DNA of 64,000 bases, from assembly GCF_914767665.1 (NCBI RefSeq), contig NC_059508.1:26969501-27033500 (forward strand). Direction: 5' to 3'. The stretch comes from Harmonia axyridis. Lineage: Eukaryota > Arthropoda > Insecta > Coleoptera > Coccinellidae. Positions 37,601-50,700 of the stretch are shown here, in pieces. The notes under the pieces were generated by a model. It was not told where the DNA came from, made no database searches, and saw only the letters and a list, made by a program, of their open reading frames with translations. Each line of letters starts with the position of its first letter. Position 1 is the first letter of the stretch. A program made the position numbers and the translations under genes.

Positions 37601-40600
37601 CATTTGTGGTTACAGCAGCAATTGACCTTACCACGTGGGAGATTATAGCTACCTGCGTGACATTCGAGTCCAAGAAAATCAACAATGTGGAATGGCTTAC
37701 TTGGATAATTGTTGATTGAACAAAAAGAAGGGAATAAAAACAGTCCCTTATACCAAAGTGGTTTCCTTAGACACGCGTGTCTAGCTTTCGTCCCTGTGCA
37801 ATACGATGAAAAGTGTTAGAATGAGAAACATAGAAGGAAATAACAAACAAATGAAATCAACAACAGAAGTCAGTCGTGCATTTGTGGTTACAGCAGCAAT
37901 TGACCTTACCACGTGGGAGATTATAGCTACCTGCGTGACATTCGAGTCCAAGAAAATCAACAATGTGGAATTGCTTACTTGGATAATTGTTGATTGAACA
38001 AAAAGAAGGGAATAAGAACAGTCCCTTATACCAAAGTGGTTTCCTTAGACACGTGTGTCAAGCTTTCGTCCCTTTGCAATACGATGAGAAGTGTTAGAAT
38101 GAGAAACATTGAAGGAAATAACAAACAAATGAAATCAACATTAGAAGTCAGTCGTGCATTTGTGGTTACAGCAGCAATTGGGACGTGGGAGATTATAGCT
38201 ACCTTCGTGACATCCGAGTCCAAGATAATCAACAATGTGGAATGGCCTACTTGGATAATTGTTGATTAAACAAAAAAAGAGAATAAGAACAGTCCCTTAT
38301 ACCAAAGTGGTTTCCTTAGACACGTGTGTCAAGCTTTCGTCCCTGTGCAATACGATGAAAAGTGTTAGAATGAGAAACATAGAAGGAAATAACAGACAAA
38401 TGAAATCAACAACAGAAGTCAGTCGTGCATTTGTGGTTACAGCAGCAATTGACCTTACCACGTGGGAGATTATAGCTACCTGCTTGACATTCGAGTCCAA
38501 GAAAATCAACAATGTGGAATGGCTTACTTGGATAATTGTTGATTGAACAAAAAGAAGGGAATAAAAACAGTCCCTCATACCAAAGTGGTTTCCTTAGACA
38601 CGTGTGTCAAGCTTTCGTCCCTGTGCAATAAGATGAGAAGTGTTAGAATGAGAAACATTGAAGGAAATAACAAACAAATGAAATCAACATTAGAAGTCAG
38701 TCGTGCATTTGTGGTTACAGCAGCAATTTACCTTACCACGTGGGAGATTATAGCTACCTGCGTGACATCCGAATCCAAGAAAATCAACAATGTGGAATGG
38801 CTTACTTGGATAATTGATCATTATACAGAAAGAATGAAGTAAGAACAGTCCCTTATACCAATGTGGTTTCCATAGACACGTGTGTCAAGCTTTCGTCCCT
38901 GTGCAATACGATGAGAAGTGTTAGAATGAGAAACATCGAAGGAAATAACAAACAAATGAAATCAACAACAGAAGTCAGTCGTGCATTTGTGGTTACAGCA
39001 GCAATTGACCTTACCACGTGGGAGATTATAGCTACCTGCGTGACATCCGAGTCCGAGAAAATCAACAATGTGGAATGGCTTACTTGGATAATTGTTCATT
39101 AAACAAAAAAAAAAAATAAGAACAGTCCCTTATACCAAAGTGGTTTCCTTAGACACGTGTGTCAAGCTTTCGTCCCTGTGCAATACGATGAGAAGTGTTA
39201 GAATGAGAAACATTGAAGGAAATAACAAACAAATGAAATCAACAACAGAAGTCAGTCGTGCATTTGTGGTTACAGCAGCAATTGACCTTACCACGTGGGA
39301 GATTATAGCTACCTGCGTGACATTCGAGTCCAAGAAAATCAACAATGTGGAATTGCTTACTTGGATAATTGTTGATTGAACAAAAAGAAGGGAATAAGAA
39401 CAGTCCCTTATACCAAAGTGGTTTCCTTAGACACGTGTGTCAAGCTTTCGTCCCTTTGCAATACGATGAGAAGTGTTAGAATGAGAAACATTGAAGGAAA
39501 TAACAAACAAATGAAATCAACATTAGAAGTCAGTCGTGCATTTGTGGTTACAGCAGCAATTGGGACGTGGGAGATTATAGCTACCTTCGTGACATCCGAG
39601 TCCAAGATAATCAACAATGTGGAATGGCCTACTTGGATAATTGTTGATTAAACAAAAAAAGAGAATAAGAACAGTCCCTTATACCAAAGTGGTTTCCTTA
39701 GACACGTGTGTCAAGCTTTCGTCCCTGTGCAATACGATGAAAAGTGTTAGAATGAGAAACATAGAAGGAAATAACAAACAAATGAAATCAACAACAGAAG
39801 TCAGTCGTGCATTTGTGGTTACAGCAGCAATTGACCTTACCACGTGGGAGATTATAGCTACCTGCGTGACATTCGAGTCCAAGAAAATCAACAATGTGGA
39901 ATTGCTTACTTGGATAATTGTTGATTGAACAAAAAGAAGGGAATAAGAACAGTCCCTTATACCAAAGTGGTTTCCTTAGACACGCGTGTCAAGCTTTCGT
40001 CCCTGTGCAATACGATGAAAAGTGTTAAAATGAGAAACATTGAAGGAAATAACAAACAAATGAAATCAACATTAGAAGTCATTCGTGCATTTGTGGTTAC
40101 AGCAGCAATTGACCTTACCACGTGGAAGATTATAGCTACCTGCGTGACATCCGAGTCCAAGATAATCAACAATGTGGAATGGCTTACTTGGATAATTGTT
40201 CATTAAACAAAAAAAAGGGAATAAGAACGATGAAAAGTGTTAGAATGAGAAACATAGAAGGAAATAACAAACAAATGAAATCAACAACAGAAGTCAGTCG
40301 TGCATTTGTGGTTACAGCAGCAATTGACCTTACCACGTGGGAGATTATAGCTACCTGCGTGACATCCGAGTCCAAGAAAATCAACAATGTGGAATGGCTT
40401 ACTTGGATAATTGTTCATTAAACAAAACGAAGGGAATAAGAACAGTCCCTTATACCAAAGTGGTTTCCTTAGACACGCGTGTCAAGCTTTCGTCCCTGTG
40501 CAATACGATGAAAAGTGTTAGAATTAGAAACATAGAAGGAAATAACAAACAAATGAAACCAACAACAGAAGTCAGTCGTGCATTTGTGGTTACAGCAGCA

Positions 40601-42444
40601 ATTGACCTTACCACGTGGGAGATTATAGCTACCTGCGTGACATTCGAGTCCAAGAAAATCAACAATGTGGAATTGCTTACTTGGATAATTGTTGATTGAA
40701 CAAAAAGAAGGGAATAAGAACAGTCCCTTATACCAAAGTGGTTTCCTTAGACACGTGTGTCAAGCTTTCGTCCCTGTGCAATACGATGAGAAGTGTTAGA
40801 ATGAGAAACATTGAAGGAAATAACAAACAAATGAAATCAACATTAGAAGTCAGTCGTGCATTTGTGGTTACAGCAGCAATTGACCTTACCACGTGGGAGA
40901 TTATAGCTACCTTCGTGACATCCGAGTCCAAGATAATCAACAATGTGGAATGGCCTACTTGGATAATTGTTGATTAAACAAAAAAAGAGAATAAGAACAG
41001 TCCCTTATACCAAAGTGGTTTCCTTAGACACGTGTGTCAAGCTTTCGTCCCTGTGCAATACGATGAAAAGTGTTAGAATGAGAAACATAGAAGGAAATAA
41101 CAAACAAATGAAATCAACAACAGAAGTCAGTCGTGCATTTGTGGTTACAGCAGCAATTGACCTTACCACGTGGGAGATTATAGCTACCTGCGTGACATCC
41201 GAGTCCAAGAAAATCAACAATGTGGAATGGCTTACTTGGATAATTGTTCATTAAACAAAAAGAAGGGAATGAGAACAGTCCCTTATACCAAAGTGGTTTC
41301 CTTAGACACGCGTGTCAAGCTTTCGTCCCTGTGCAATACGATGAAAAGTGTTAGAATGAGAAACATAGAAGGAAATAACAAACAAATGAAATCAACAACA
41401 GAAGTCAGTCGTGCATTTGTGGTTACAGCAGCAATTGACCTTACCACGTGGGAGATTATAGCTACCTGCGTGACATTCGAGTCCAAGAAAATCAACAATG
41501 TGGAATTGCTTACTTGGATAATTGTTGATTGAACAAAAAGAAGGGAATAAGAACAGTCCCTTATACCAAAGTGGTTTCCTTAGACACGCGTGTCAAGCTT
41601 TCGTCCCTGTGCAATACGATGAAAAGTGTTAAAATGAGAAACATTGAAGGAAATAACAAACAAATGAAATCAACATTAGAAGTCATTCGTGCATTTGTGG
41701 TTACAGCAGCAATTGACCTTACCACGTGGGAGATTATAGCTACCTGCGTGACATCCGAGTCCAAGATAATCAACAATGTGGAATGGCTTACTTGGATAAT
41801 TGTTCATTAAACAAAAAGAAGGGAATAAGAACAGTCCCTTATACCAAAGTGGTTTACTTAGACACCTGTGTCAAGCTTTCGTTCTTGTGCAATACGATGA
41901 AAAGTGTTAGAATGAGAAACATAGAAGGAAATAACAAACAAATGAAATCAACAACAGAAGTCAGTCGTGCATTTGTGGTTACAGCAGCAATTGACCTTAC
42001 CACGTGGGAGATTATAGCTACCTGCGTGACATCCGAGTCCAAGAAAATCAACAATGTGGAATGGCTTACTTGGATAATTGTTCATTAAACAAAACGAAGG
42101 GAATAAGAACAGTCCCTTATACCAAAGTGGTTTCCTTAGACACGCGTGTCAAGCTTTCGTCCCTGTGCAATACGATGAAAAGTGTTAGAATTAGAAACAT
42201 AGAAGGAAATAACAAACAAATGAAATCAACAACAGAAGTCAGTCGTGCATTTGTGGTTACAGCAGCAATTGACCTTACCACGTGGGAGATTATAGCTACC
42301 TGCGTGACATTCGAGTCCAAGAAAATCAACAATGTGGAATTGCTTACTTGGATAATTGTTGATTGAACAAAAAGAAGGGAATAAGAACAGTCCCTTATAC
42401 CAAAGTGGTTTCCTTAGACACGTGTGTCAAGCTTTCGTCCCTGT
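28612..42444 (+). repeat. Satellite section with nested higher-order repeats
   Basis: Monomers fall into recognisable subtypes whose order repeats. A five-monomer series starting with the CATTCGTGCATTTG subtype, then the TTACTTAGACACCTGTG subtype, occurs at about 28612, 30001, 34970, 36359, 39957 and 41561; two of these steps are exactly 1389 bp. Larger units run 28612-34969 (6358 bp) and 34970-39956 (4987 bp). A subtype lacking 6 bp (AATTGGGACGTGG for AATTGACCTTACCACGTGG) sits near 31820, 32635, 33740, 38178 and 39560. One monomer near 40229 has lost 63 bp, including the HindIII site. Confidence 0.85.
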
Positions 42445-45400
42445 GCAATACGATGAGAAGTGTTAGAATGAGAAACATTGAAGGAAATAACAAACAAATG
42501 AAATCAACATTAGAAGTCAGTCGTGCATTTGTGGTTACAGCAGCAATTGACCTTACCACGTGGGAGATTATAGCTACCTTCGTGACATCCGAGTCCAAGA
42601 TAATCAACAATGTGGAATGGCCTACTTGGATAATTGTTGATTAAACAAAAAAAGAGAATAAGAACAGTCCCTTATACCAAAGTGGTTTCCTTAGACACGT
42701 GTGTCAAGCTTTCGTCCCTGTGCAATACGATGAAAAGTGTTAGAATGAGAAACATAGAAGGAAATAACAAACAAATGAAATCAACAACAGAAGTCAGTCG
42801 TGCATTTGTGGTTACAGCAGCAATTGACCTTACCACGTGGGAGATTATAGCTACCTGCGTGACATTCGAGTCCAAGAAAATCAACAATGTGGAATGGCTT
42901 ACTTGGATAATTGTTGATTGAACAAAAAGAAGGGAATAAAAACAGTCCCTTATACCAAAGTGGTTTCCTTAGACACGCGTGTCAAGCTTTCGTCCCTGTG
43001 CAATACGATGAAAAGTGTTAGAATGAGAAACATAGAAGGAAATAACAAACAAATGAAATCAACAACAGAAGTCAGTCGTGCATTTGTGGTTACAGCAGCA
43101 ATTGACCTTACCACGTGGGAGATTATAGCTACCTGCGTGACATTCGAGTCCAAGAAAATCAACAATGTGGAATTGCTTACTTGGATAATTGTTGATTGAA
43201 CAAAAAGAAGGGAATAAGAACAGTCCCTTATACCAAAGTGGTTTCCTTAGACACGTGTGTCAAGCTTTCGTCCCTTTGCAATACGATGAGAAGTGTTAGA
43301 ATGAGAAACATTGAAGGAAATAACAAACAAATGAAATCAACATTAGAAGTCAGTCGTGCATTTGTGGTTACAGCAGCAATTGGGACGTGGGAGATTATAG
43401 CTACCTTCGTGACATCCGAGTCCAAGATAATCAACAATGTGGAATGGCCTACTTGGATAATTGTTGATTAGAATAAGAACAGTCCCTTATACCAAAGTGG
43501 TTTCCTTAGACACGTGTGTCAAGCTTTCGTCCCTGTGCAATACGATGAAAAGTGTTAGAATGAGAAACATAGAAGGAAATAACAAACAAATGAAATCAAC
43601 AACAGAAGTCAGTCGTGCATTTGTGGTTACAGCAGCAATTGACCTTACCACGTTAAAGATTATAGCTACCTGCGTGTCATCCGAGTCCAAGAAAATCAAT
43701 AATGTGGAATGGCTTACTTGGATAATTGATCATCATACAGAAAGAAGGGAATAAGAACAGTCCCTTATACCAATGTGGTTTCCTTAGACACGTGTGTCAA
43801 GCTTTCGTCCCTGTGCAATACGATGAGAAGTGTTAGAATGAGAAACATTGAAGGAAATAACAAACAAATCAAATCAACAACAGAAGTCAGTCGTGCATTT
43901 GTGATAACAGCAGCAATTGACCTTACCACGTGGGAGATTATAGATACCTGCGTGACATCCGAGTCCAAGAAAATCAACAATGTGGAATGACTTACTTGGA
44001 TAATTGATCATTACACAGAAAGAATGAAGTAAGAACAGTCCCTTATACCAAAGTGGTTTCCTTAGACACGTGTGTCAAGCTTTCGTCCCTGTGCAATACG
44101 ATGAGAAGTGTTAGAATGAGGAACATTGAAGGAAATAACAAACAAATGAAATCAACAACAGAAGTCAGCCGTCCAATTGTGGTTACAGCAGCAATTGACC
44201 TTACCACGTGGGAGATTATAGCTACCCGAGTGTCATCCGAGTACAAGAAAATCAACAATGTGGAATGGCTTACTTGGATAATTGTTCATTAAACAAAAAG
44301 AAGGGAATAAGAACAGTCCCTTATACCAAAGTGGTTTCCTTAGGCACGTGTGTCAAGCTTTCGTCCCTGTGCAATACGATGAAAAGTGTTAGAATGAGAA
44401 TCATAGAATGAAATAACAAACAAATGAAATCAACAACCGAAGTCAGTCGTGCATTTGTGGTTTCAGCAGCAATTGACCTTACCACGTGGGAGATTACAGC
44501 TACCTGCGTGACATCCGAGCCCAAGAAAATCAACAATGTGGAACGGCTTACTTGGATAATTGTTCATTAAACAAAAAGAAGGGAATAAGAACAGTCCCTT
44601 ATACCAAAGTGGTTTCCTTAGACACGCGTGTCAAGCTTTCGTCCCTGTGCAATACGATGAAAAGTGCTGGAATGAGAATCATTGAAGAAAATAACAAACG
44701 AATGAAATCAACAACAGAAGTCAGTCGTGCATTCGTGGTTACAGCAGCAATTGACCTTACCACGTGGGAGATTACAGCTACCTGCGTGACATCCGAGCCC
44801 AAGATAATCAACAGTGTGGAACGGCTTACTTGGATAATTGTTCATTAAACAAAAAGAAGGAAATAAGAACAGTCCCTTATACCAAAGTGGTTTCCTTAGA
44901 CACGCGTGTCAAGCTTTCGTCCCTGTGCAATACGATGAAAAGTGTTAGAATGAGAAACATAGAAGGAAAAAACAAACAAATGAAATCAACAACAGAAGTC
45001 AGTCGTGCATTTGTGGTTACAGCAGCAATTTACATTACCACGTGGGAGATTCTAGCTACCTGCGTGACATCCGAGTCCAAGAAAATCAACAATGTGGAAT
45101 GGCTTATTCGGATAATTGTTCATTAAACAAAAAGAAGGGAATAAGAACAGTCCCTTATACCAAAGTGGTTTCCTTAGACACGCGTGTCAAGCTTTCGTCC
45201 CTGTGCAATACGATGAAAAAAGTGTTAGAATGAGAAACATTGAAGAAAATAACAAACGAATGAAATCAACAACAGAAGTCAGTCGTGCATTTGTGGTTAC
45301 AGCAGCAATTGACCTTACCACGTGGGAGATGATAGCTACCTGCGTGACATCCGAGTCCAAGAAAATCAACAATGTGGAATGGCCCACTTGGATAATTGTT

Positions 45401-47447
45401 GATCAAACAAAGAAAAGGGAATAAGAACAGTCCCTTATACCAAAGTGGTTTCCTAAGACACGCATGTCAAGCTTTCGTCCCTGTGCAATACGATGAAAAG
45501 TGTTAGAATGAGAAACATTGAAGAAAATAACAAACGAATGAAATCAACATTAGAAGTCAGTCGTGCATTTGTGGTTACAGCAGCAATTGACCTTACCACG
45601 TGGGAGATTATAGCTACTTGCGTGACATCCGAGTCCAAGAAAATCAACAATGTGGAATGGCCTACTTGGATAATTGTTGATTAAACAAAAAAAAGTGGTT
45701 TCCTTAGACACGCGTGTCAAGCTTTCGTCCCTGTGCAATACGATGAAAAGTGTTAGAATGAGAAACATAGAAGGAAATAACAAACAAATGAAATCAACAA
45801 CAGAAGTCAGTCGTGCATTTGTGGTTACAGTAGCAATTGACCTTACCACGTGGGAGATTATAGCTACGTGCGTGTCATCCGAGTTCAAGAAAATCAACAA
45901 TGTGGAATGGCTTACTTGGATAATTGTTGATTAAACAAAAAAAAAGGGAATAAGAACAGTCCCTCATACCAAAGTGGTTTTCTCAGACATGTGTGTCAAG
46001 CTTTCGTCCCTGTGCAATACGATGAAAAGTGTTAGAATGAGAAACATAGAAGGAAATAACAAACAAATGAAATCAACAACAGAAGTCAGTCGTGCATTTG
46101 TGGTTACAGCAGCAATTGACCTTACCACGTGGGAGATTACAGCTACCTGCGTGACATCCGAGCCCAAGAAAATCAATAATGTGGAATGGCTTACTTGGAT
46201 AATTGTTCATTAAACAAAAAGAAGGAAATAAGAACAGTCCCTTATACCAAAGTGGTTTCCTTAGACACGCGTGTCAAGCTTTCGTCCCTGTGCAATACGA
46301 AATTAGAATGAGAAACATAGAAGGAAATAACAAACAAATGAAATCAACAACAGAAGTCAGTCGTGCATTTGTGGTTACAGTAGCAATTGACCTTACCACG
46401 TGGGAGATTATAGATAGCTGCGTGACATCCTAGTCCAAGAAAATCAACAATGTGGAATGGCTTACTTGGATAATTGTTCATCAAAAAGAAAAAAGGGAAG
46501 AAGAGCAGTCCCTCATACCAAAGTGGTTTCCTTAGACACGTGTGTCAAGCTTTCGTCACTGTGCAATACGATGAAAAGTGTTAGAATGAGAAACATTGAA
46601 GAAAATAACAAACGAATCAAATCAACAACAGAAGTCAGTCGTGCATTCGTGGTTACAGCAGCAATTGACCTTACCACGTGGGAGATTACAGCTACCTGCG
46701 TGACATCCGAGCCCAAGAAAATCAACAATGTGGAACGGCTTACTTGGATAATTGTTCATTAAACAAAAAGAAGGGAATAAGAACAGTCCCTTATACCAAA
46801 GTGGTTTCCTTAGACACGCGTGTCAAGCTTTCGTCCCTGTGCAATACGATGAAAAGTGCTGGAATGAGAATCATTGAAGAAAATAACAAACGAATGAAAT
46901 CAACAACAGAAGTCAGTCGTGCATTCGTGGTTACAGCAGCAATTGACCTTACCACGTGGGAGATTACAGCTACCTGCGTGACATCCGAGCCCAAGAAAAT
47001 CAATAATGTGGAATGGCTTACTTGGATAATTGTTCATTAAACAAAAAGAAGGAAATAAGAACAGTCCCTTATACCAAAGTGGTTTCCTTAGACACGCGTG
47101 TCAAGCGTCCCTGTGCAATACGATGAAAAGTGTTAGAATGAGAAACATTGAAGGAAATAACAAACAAATGAAATCAACAACAGAAGTCAGTCGTGCATTT
47201 GTGGTTACAGCAGCAATTGACCTCACCACGTGGGAGATTATAGCTACCTGCGTGACATCCGAGTCCAAGAAAATCAACAATGTGGAATGGCTTGGATAAT
47301 TGTTCATTAAACAAAAAGAAGGGAATAAGAACAGTCCCTTATACCAAAGTGGTTTCCTTAGACACGCGTGTCAAGCTTTCGTCTCTGTGCAATACGATGG
47401 AAAGTGTTAGAATGAGAAACATTGAAGAAAATAACAAACGAATGAAA

Positions 47448-47465
47448 TCAACAACAGAAGTCAGT
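47448..47465 (+). repeat. Left 18-bp target-site duplication of the insert
   Basis: TCAACAACAGAAGTCAGT, ordinary satellite sequence, directly precedes the foreign insert. It is repeated exactly at 47762-47779, after which the monomer continues normally. Confidence 0.85.
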
Positions 47466-47761
47466 TGAAGAAGTTGAAATCAGAAATCGCCTGATTAATA
47501 TGTTCCGACTTCAACAACAACAAGTTATAATCGTTGCTCGCCATATTTGTTTACAAACAAAACAAACACCAAATATAGTTATTTATTCAGAACAAACCGC
47601 CGAATCACACTCAGATCGATCACTGCACAGTGGCAAATAACAACAAATTGCAGTTTATAATTTCTTGGCGAATTTTTATACAAGAATTTCAAATTTTTAG
47701 AGGACCGACCGAATAACACGTCAGGCGTACATGCGTACAGGAATAACAAGCTAGGCCTGAT
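47466..47761. mobile_element. 296-bp insert of unknown class in the satellite
   Basis: This DNA shares nothing with the 278-bp monomer and interrupts one copy. The distance between flanking AGCTT landmarks is 592 bp, exactly 278 plus 296 plus the 18-bp duplication, so it is a clean insertion. It starts TGAAGAAGTTGAAATCAG and ends CAAGCTAGGCCTGAT. GTTGAAATCAG near the left and CTGATTCAAC across the right junction are weakly inverse. An ATCAG…CTGAT hairpin lies near the left end and GTAC-ATGC-GTAC near the right. There is no poly(A) tail, no long frame and no clear RNA polymerase III A/B box. An 18-bp duplication suits a retroposed or SINE-like sequence better than a TA-type DNA element, but the class is open. 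Confidence 0.75.
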
Positions 47762-47779
47762 TCAACAACAGAAGTCAGT
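47762..47779 (+). repeat. Right 18-bp target-site duplication of the insert
   Basis: Exact second copy of TCAACAACAGAAGTCAGT. The satellite monomer resumes here with CGTGCATTCGTGG. Confidence 0.85.
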
Positions 47780-50700
47780 CGTGCATTCGTGGTTACAGCA
47801 GCAATTGACCTTACCACGTGGGAGATTAGAGCTACCTGCGTGACATCCGAGTCCAAGAAAATCAACAATGTGGAATGGCTTACTTGGATAATTGTTCATT
47901 AAACAAAAAGAAGGGAGTAAGAACAGTCCCTTATACCAAAGTGGTTTCCTTAGACACGTGTGTCAAGCTTTCGTCCCTGTGCAATACGATGCAAAGTGTT
48001 AGAATGAGAAACATAGAAGGAAATAACAAACAAATGAAATCAACAACAGAAGTCAGTCGTGCATTTGTGGTTACAGCAGCAATTGACCTTACCACGTGGG
48101 AGATTATAGCTACCTGCGTGACATCCGAGTCCAAGAAAATCAACAATGTGGAATGGCTTACTTGGATAATTGTTCATTAAACAAAAAGAAGGGAATAAGA
48201 ACAGTCCCTTATACCAAAGTGGTTTCCTTAGACACGTGTGTCAAGCTTTCGTCCCTGTGCAATACGATGAAATGAGTTAGAATGAGAAACATTGAAGGAA
48301 ATAACAAACAAATGAAATCAACAACAGTAGTCAGTCGTGCATTTGTGGTTACAGCAGCAATTGACCTCACCACGTGGGAGATTATACCTGCGTGTCATCC
48401 GAGTCCAAGAAAATCAACAATGTGGAATGGCTCACTTGGATAATTGATCATTATACAGAAAGAAGGGAATAAGAACAAACCCTTATACCAATGTGGTTTC
48501 CATAGACACGTGTGTCAAGCTTTCGTCCCTGTGCAATACGATGAGAAATGTAAGAATAAGAAACATTGAAGGAAATAACAAACGAATGAAATCAACAACA
48601 GAAGTCAGTCGTGCATTTGTGGTTACAGCAGCAATTGTCCTTACCACGTGGAAGATTAGAGCTACCTGCGTGACATCCGAGTCCAAGAAAATCAACAATG
48701 TGGAATGGCTTACTTGGATAATTGTTCATTAAACAAAAAGAAGGGAGTAAGAACAGTCCCTTATACCAAAGTGGTTTCCTTAGACACGTGTGTCAAGCTT
48801 TCGTCCCTGTGCAATACGATGCAAAGTGTTAGAATGAGAAACATAGAAGGAAATAACAAACAAATGAAATCAACAACAGAAGTCAGTCGTGCATTTGTGG
48901 TTACAGCAGCAATTGACCTTACCACGTGGGAGATTATAGCTACCTGCGTGACATCCGAGTCCAAGAAAATCAACAATGTGGAATGGCTTACTTGGATAAT
49001 TGTTCATTAAACAAAAAGAAGGGAATAAGAACAGTCTCTTATACCAAAGTGGTTTCCTTAGACACGTGTGTCAAGCTTTCGTCCCTGTGCAATACGATGA
49101 AAAGAGTTAGAATGAGAAACATTGAAGGAAATAACAAACAAATGAAATCAACAACAGAAGTCAGTCGTGCATTTGTGGTTACAGCAGCAATTGACCTCAC
49201 CACGTGGGAGATTATACCTGCGTGTCATCCGAGTCCAAGAAAATCAACAATGTGGAATGGCTCACTTGGATAATTGATCATTATACAGAAAGAAGGGAAT
49301 AAGAACAGTCCCTTATACCAAAGTGGTTTCCTTAGACACGTGTGTCAAGTTTTCGTCCCTGTGCAATACGATGAAAAGTGTTAGAATGAGAAACATAGAA
49401 GGAAATAACAAACAAATGAAATCAACAACAGAAGTCAGTCGTGCATTTGTGGTTACAGCAGCAATTGACCTTACCACGTGGGAGATTATAGCAACCTGCG
49501 TGATATCCGAGTCCAAGAAAATCAACAATGTGGAATGGCTTACTTGGATAATTGTTCATTAAACAAGAAGAAGGGAATAAGAACAGTCCCTTATAGCAAA
49601 GTGGTTTCCTTAGACACGTGTGTCAAGCTTTCGTCCCTGTGTAATACGATGAAAAGAGTTAGAATGAGAAACATTGAAGAAAATAACAAACAAATGAAAT
49701 GAACAACAGAAGTCAGTCGTGCATTTGTGGTTACAGCAGCAATTGACCTTACCACGTGGGAGATTATACCTGCGTGTCATCCGAGTCCAAGAAAATCAAC
49801 AATGTGGAATGGCTTACTTGGATAATTGTTCATCAAAAAGCAAAAAGGGAATAAGAACAGTCCCTTTTACCAATGTGATTTCCTTATACACGTGTGTCAA
49901 GCTTTCGTCCGTGTGCAATACGATGAGAAGTGTTAGAATGAGAAACATTGAAGGAAATAACAAACGAATGAAATCAACAACAGAAGTCAGTCGTGCATTT
50001 GTGGTTACAGCAGCAATTGACCTTACCACGTGGGAGATTATAGCTACCTGCGTGACATCCGAGTCCAAGAAAATCAACAATGTGGAATGGCTAACTTGGA
50101 TAATTGTTCATTAAACAAAAAGAAGGGAATAAGAACAGTCCCTTATACCAAAGTGGTTTCCTTAGACACGTGTGTCAAGCTTTCGTCCCTGTGCAATACG
50201 ATGAAAAGTGTTAGAATGAGAAACATAGATGGAAATAACAAACAAATGAAATCAACAACAGAAGTCAGTCGTGCATTTGTGGTTACAGCAGCAATTGACC
50301 TTACCACGTGGTAGATTATAGCTACCTGCGTGACATCCGTGTCCAAGAAAATCAACAATGTGGAATGGCTTACTTGGATAATTGTTCATTAAACAAAAAG
50401 AAGGGAATAAGAACAGTCCCTTATACCAAAGTGGTTTCCTTAGACACGTGTGTCAAGCTTTCGTTCCTGTGCAATACGATGAAAAGTGTTAGAATGAGAA
50501 ACATAGATGGAAATAACAAACAAATGAAATCAACAACAGAAGTCAGTCGTGCATTTGTGGTTACAGCAGCAATTGACCTTACCACGTGGCAGATTATAGC
50601 TACCTGCGTGACATCCGAGTCTAAGAAAATCAACAATGTGGAATGGCTTACTTGGATAACTGTTCATTAAGCAAAAAGAAAGGAATGAGAACAGTCCCTT

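Noticed and set aside
47448..47761. Insert as a Helitron (TC start, CTGA end)
   Set aside because: It would need the element to begin with 18 bp that equal the satellite by chance, and the T count at the right end does not fit an A|T insertion. A target duplication explains the arithmetic better.
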